NCBI RefSeq assembly: GCF_036248255.1
Contig: NZ_CP109178.1
Coordinates: 1,922,001 to 1,986,000, forward strand
Source: Streptomyces sp. NBC_01717
GTDB taxonomy: Bacteria > Actinomycetota > Actinomycetes > Streptomycetales > Streptomycetaceae
Direction of reading: 5' to 3'
DNA: 64,000 nt
Below the pieces are notes generated by a model. The model searched no databases. It had not been told where the DNA came from and saw only the letters and a program-made list of their open reading frames with translations. Within the stretch, counting starts at the first letter, position 1; every line of letters starts with the position of its first letter. The position numbers and the translations under genes were made by a program. Below, piece after piece: positions 62,969 to 64,000 of the stretch.

Positions 62969-63829
62969 TCAGCCCTTGACGGCGCCTTCGCCGACGCCCC
63001 GGAAGAAGAAGCGCTGCAGGCAGGCGAAGAGCACGATCAGTGGGAGCACGGCGATGATCGTGCCCGCGGCGACGAGCCGTTCGTCGTTCGCGAACGTGCC
63101 GTGCAGATAGTTCAGCCCGATGGTCAGGGTGAAGTTCGCCGGGTCGCTCAGCACGATCAGCGGCCACAGGAAGTCGTCCCAGGCCCCCATGAAGGCGAAG
63201 ATCGCCACGACGGCGAGGGTTCCTCTGACCGACGGAAGGGCGATCCAGAAGAACCGCTGCCAGACATTCGCGCCGTCGACGAACGCCGCCTCCTCCACCT
63301 CGTGCGGAAGGTTGAGGAACGCGTTGCGCATCAGCAGGACGTTCATCGCGGCGACGGATCCCGGCAGCAGCACACCGATCAGGGTGTTGTTCAGACCGAG
63401 CTCACGCATGGTGGTGAACTGGGCGATGATGATGCCCTCGACGGGTACGAGCATGGCGAGGATGAACGCCAGCGTCGCGGCCCTGCGCCCCCGGTACCGC
63501 ATCCTGGCCAGCGCGTAGCCGGCCAGTGCGGAGCCGACGCAGTTGGTGACCACATTGGCGGTCGCCACCTTGACGGAGTTCAGCGCGTAGTCCCAGACCG
63601 GGATGGTCTCGGCGACCCGCGTGTAGTTGTCCAGGGTCGGATGGCCGGGGAAGAACTTCGGCGGTGAGCTGAAGATGTCCTCGCCGGGTCCCTTGAGGGA
63701 GGTCGAGAGCTGCCAGAGGAACGGCCCTACGGTCAGCGCCAGTACGGCGAGCAGCAGGAGGTAGCGCAGCAGGAGTTGCCAGACCGGGATGCGTCGGCCG
63801 TCGGCGTCGGTGAGGGTCAGGATGCTCAT
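62969..63829 (-). CDS. Sugar ABC transporter permease (MalG/AraQ type)
   Basis: 286 residues with six membrane helices. EAA loop: EVEEAAFVDGANVWQRFFWIALPSVRGTLAV. Start overlaps the upstream permease stop by 4 nt (ATGA). Imports a carbohydrate that the downstream glycosidases probably process; the binding protein and ATPase are outside the window (a shared MsiK-type ATPase is usual in Streptomyces). Confidence 0.92.
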   Translation of the reverse strand: MSILTLTDADGRRIPVWQLLLRYLLLLAVLALTVGPFLWQLSTSLKGPGEDIFSSPPKFFPGHPTLDNYTRVAETIPVWDYALNSVKVATANVVTNCVGSALAGYALARMRYRGRRAATLAFILAMLVPVEGIIIAQFTTMRELGLNNTLIGVLLPGSVAAMNVLLMRNAFLNLPHEVEEAAFVDGANVWQRFFWIALPSVRGTLAVVAIFAFMGAWDDFLWPLIVLSDPANFTLTIGLNYLHGTFANDERLVAAGTIIAVLPLIVLFACLQRFFFRGVGEGAVKG

Positions 63830-64000
63830 GCGTCCTCCTTGCGGTCGGCGCGGAGCACCAGGAGCATCAGAGCGACCGTCACGACGAAGATGACGACGGA
63901 GATCGCGGAGGCATAGCCGACCCGCCCGGTCAGTCCGGTGCCGACGCGCTGGACGAGCATCACCAGGGTGGTGTCCTCACCGGCCGGGCCGCCGGATGGA
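63826..64000 (-). CDS. Sugar ABC transporter permease (MalF type), C-terminal end only
   Basis: Only the last 57 or so residues are visible: SGGPAGEDTTLVMLVQRVGTGLTGRVGYASAISVVIFVVTVALMLLVLRADRKEDA in outline, with the last membrane helix and a basic tail. This is the usual ending of MalF-like permeases. The gene begins beyond base 64000. Confidence 0.85.
   Translation of the reverse strand, partial: PSGGPAGEDTTLVMLVQRVGTGLTGRVGYASAISVVIFVVTVALMLLVLRADRKEDA

Noticed and set aside
1..64000. Biosynthetic gene cluster or defence island
   Set aside because: No PKS/NRPS, terpene or RiPP core enzymes and no restriction, CBASS, retron or toxin-antitoxin genes were seen; the window is mainly core and peripheral metabolism.

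Overview
The window is high-GC DNA (roughly 70% by eye) with the gene density, GTG/TTG starts, strong GC hairpin terminators and gene families of a Streptomyces chromosome. I see no tRNA, rRNA, CRISPR array, transposase, integrase or attachment site. The first and last genes run off the edges.

Layout. 1-3.7 kb: a minus-strand run of three peptidases (S9, M20, M55). 3.9-7.2 kb: a secreted alpha/beta hydrolase with an LAXTG sortase signal, and an aldo/keto reductase divergent from a LysR regulator. 7.2-12.3 kb: a GH18-like lipoprotein divergent from an exopolysaccharide operon (small membrane protein, fused NodB deacetylase/GT2 synthase, acyltransferase) that resembles the MatAB/PNAG locus. 12.4-19 kb: a methyltransferase, a PAS/GAF/PP2C/kinase-fold signalling protein, an MFS exporter fused to beta-sandwich repeats, and an SRPBCC protein. 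19-23 kb: a radical SAM protein behind an SOS-box-like site, an S33 peptidase, a GNAT and a HEAT-repeat protein.

23.4-35.3 kb is the metabolic core. A two-domain 3-hydroxyacyl-CoA dehydrogenase and a TetR regulator precede a tight five-gene operon (ccr, ethylmalonyl-CoA mutase, CoA-ester lyase, MaoC hydratase, acyl-CoA dehydrogenase). This is the ethylmalonyl-CoA pathway for acetyl-CoA assimilation and extender-unit supply. The psd-pss phospholipid pair follows.

35.4-50.8 kb is mixed: a broken SpoIIE-type phosphatase pseudogene, a secreted GH87 alpha-1,3-glucanase, glycerate kinase, a NUDIX protein, a sirtuin, a thioredoxin-like ferredoxin, and a manganese (yybP-ykoY) riboswitch ahead of a UPF0016 transporter. 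Next comes an alkylation-repair run (ogt, ada-alkA, macro domain, FAD oxidoreductase), then a nucleotidyltransferase, a VOC protein and an IMPase-like phosphatase. 50.8-58.3 kb: a complete five-gene peptide ABC importer, every junction overlapping by 4 bp, followed by gamma-glutamyltransferase. 58.5-64 kb: GH38 alpha-mannosidase, an unsecreted GH5-like enzyme and a sugar ABC transporter, probably a mannoside-uptake locus.

Most noteworthy: the SOS-like box, the riboswitch, the decayed phosphatase, the LAXTG hydrolase, inverted repeats at the GH87 promoter, a start-codon-enclosing inverted repeat at a GNAT gene, a series of apparently leaderless genes, and the GGT/peptide-importer pairing. I found nothing I can firmly call a previously undescribed system. 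All functions are read from sequence motifs and remembered family knowledge; no database search was run.
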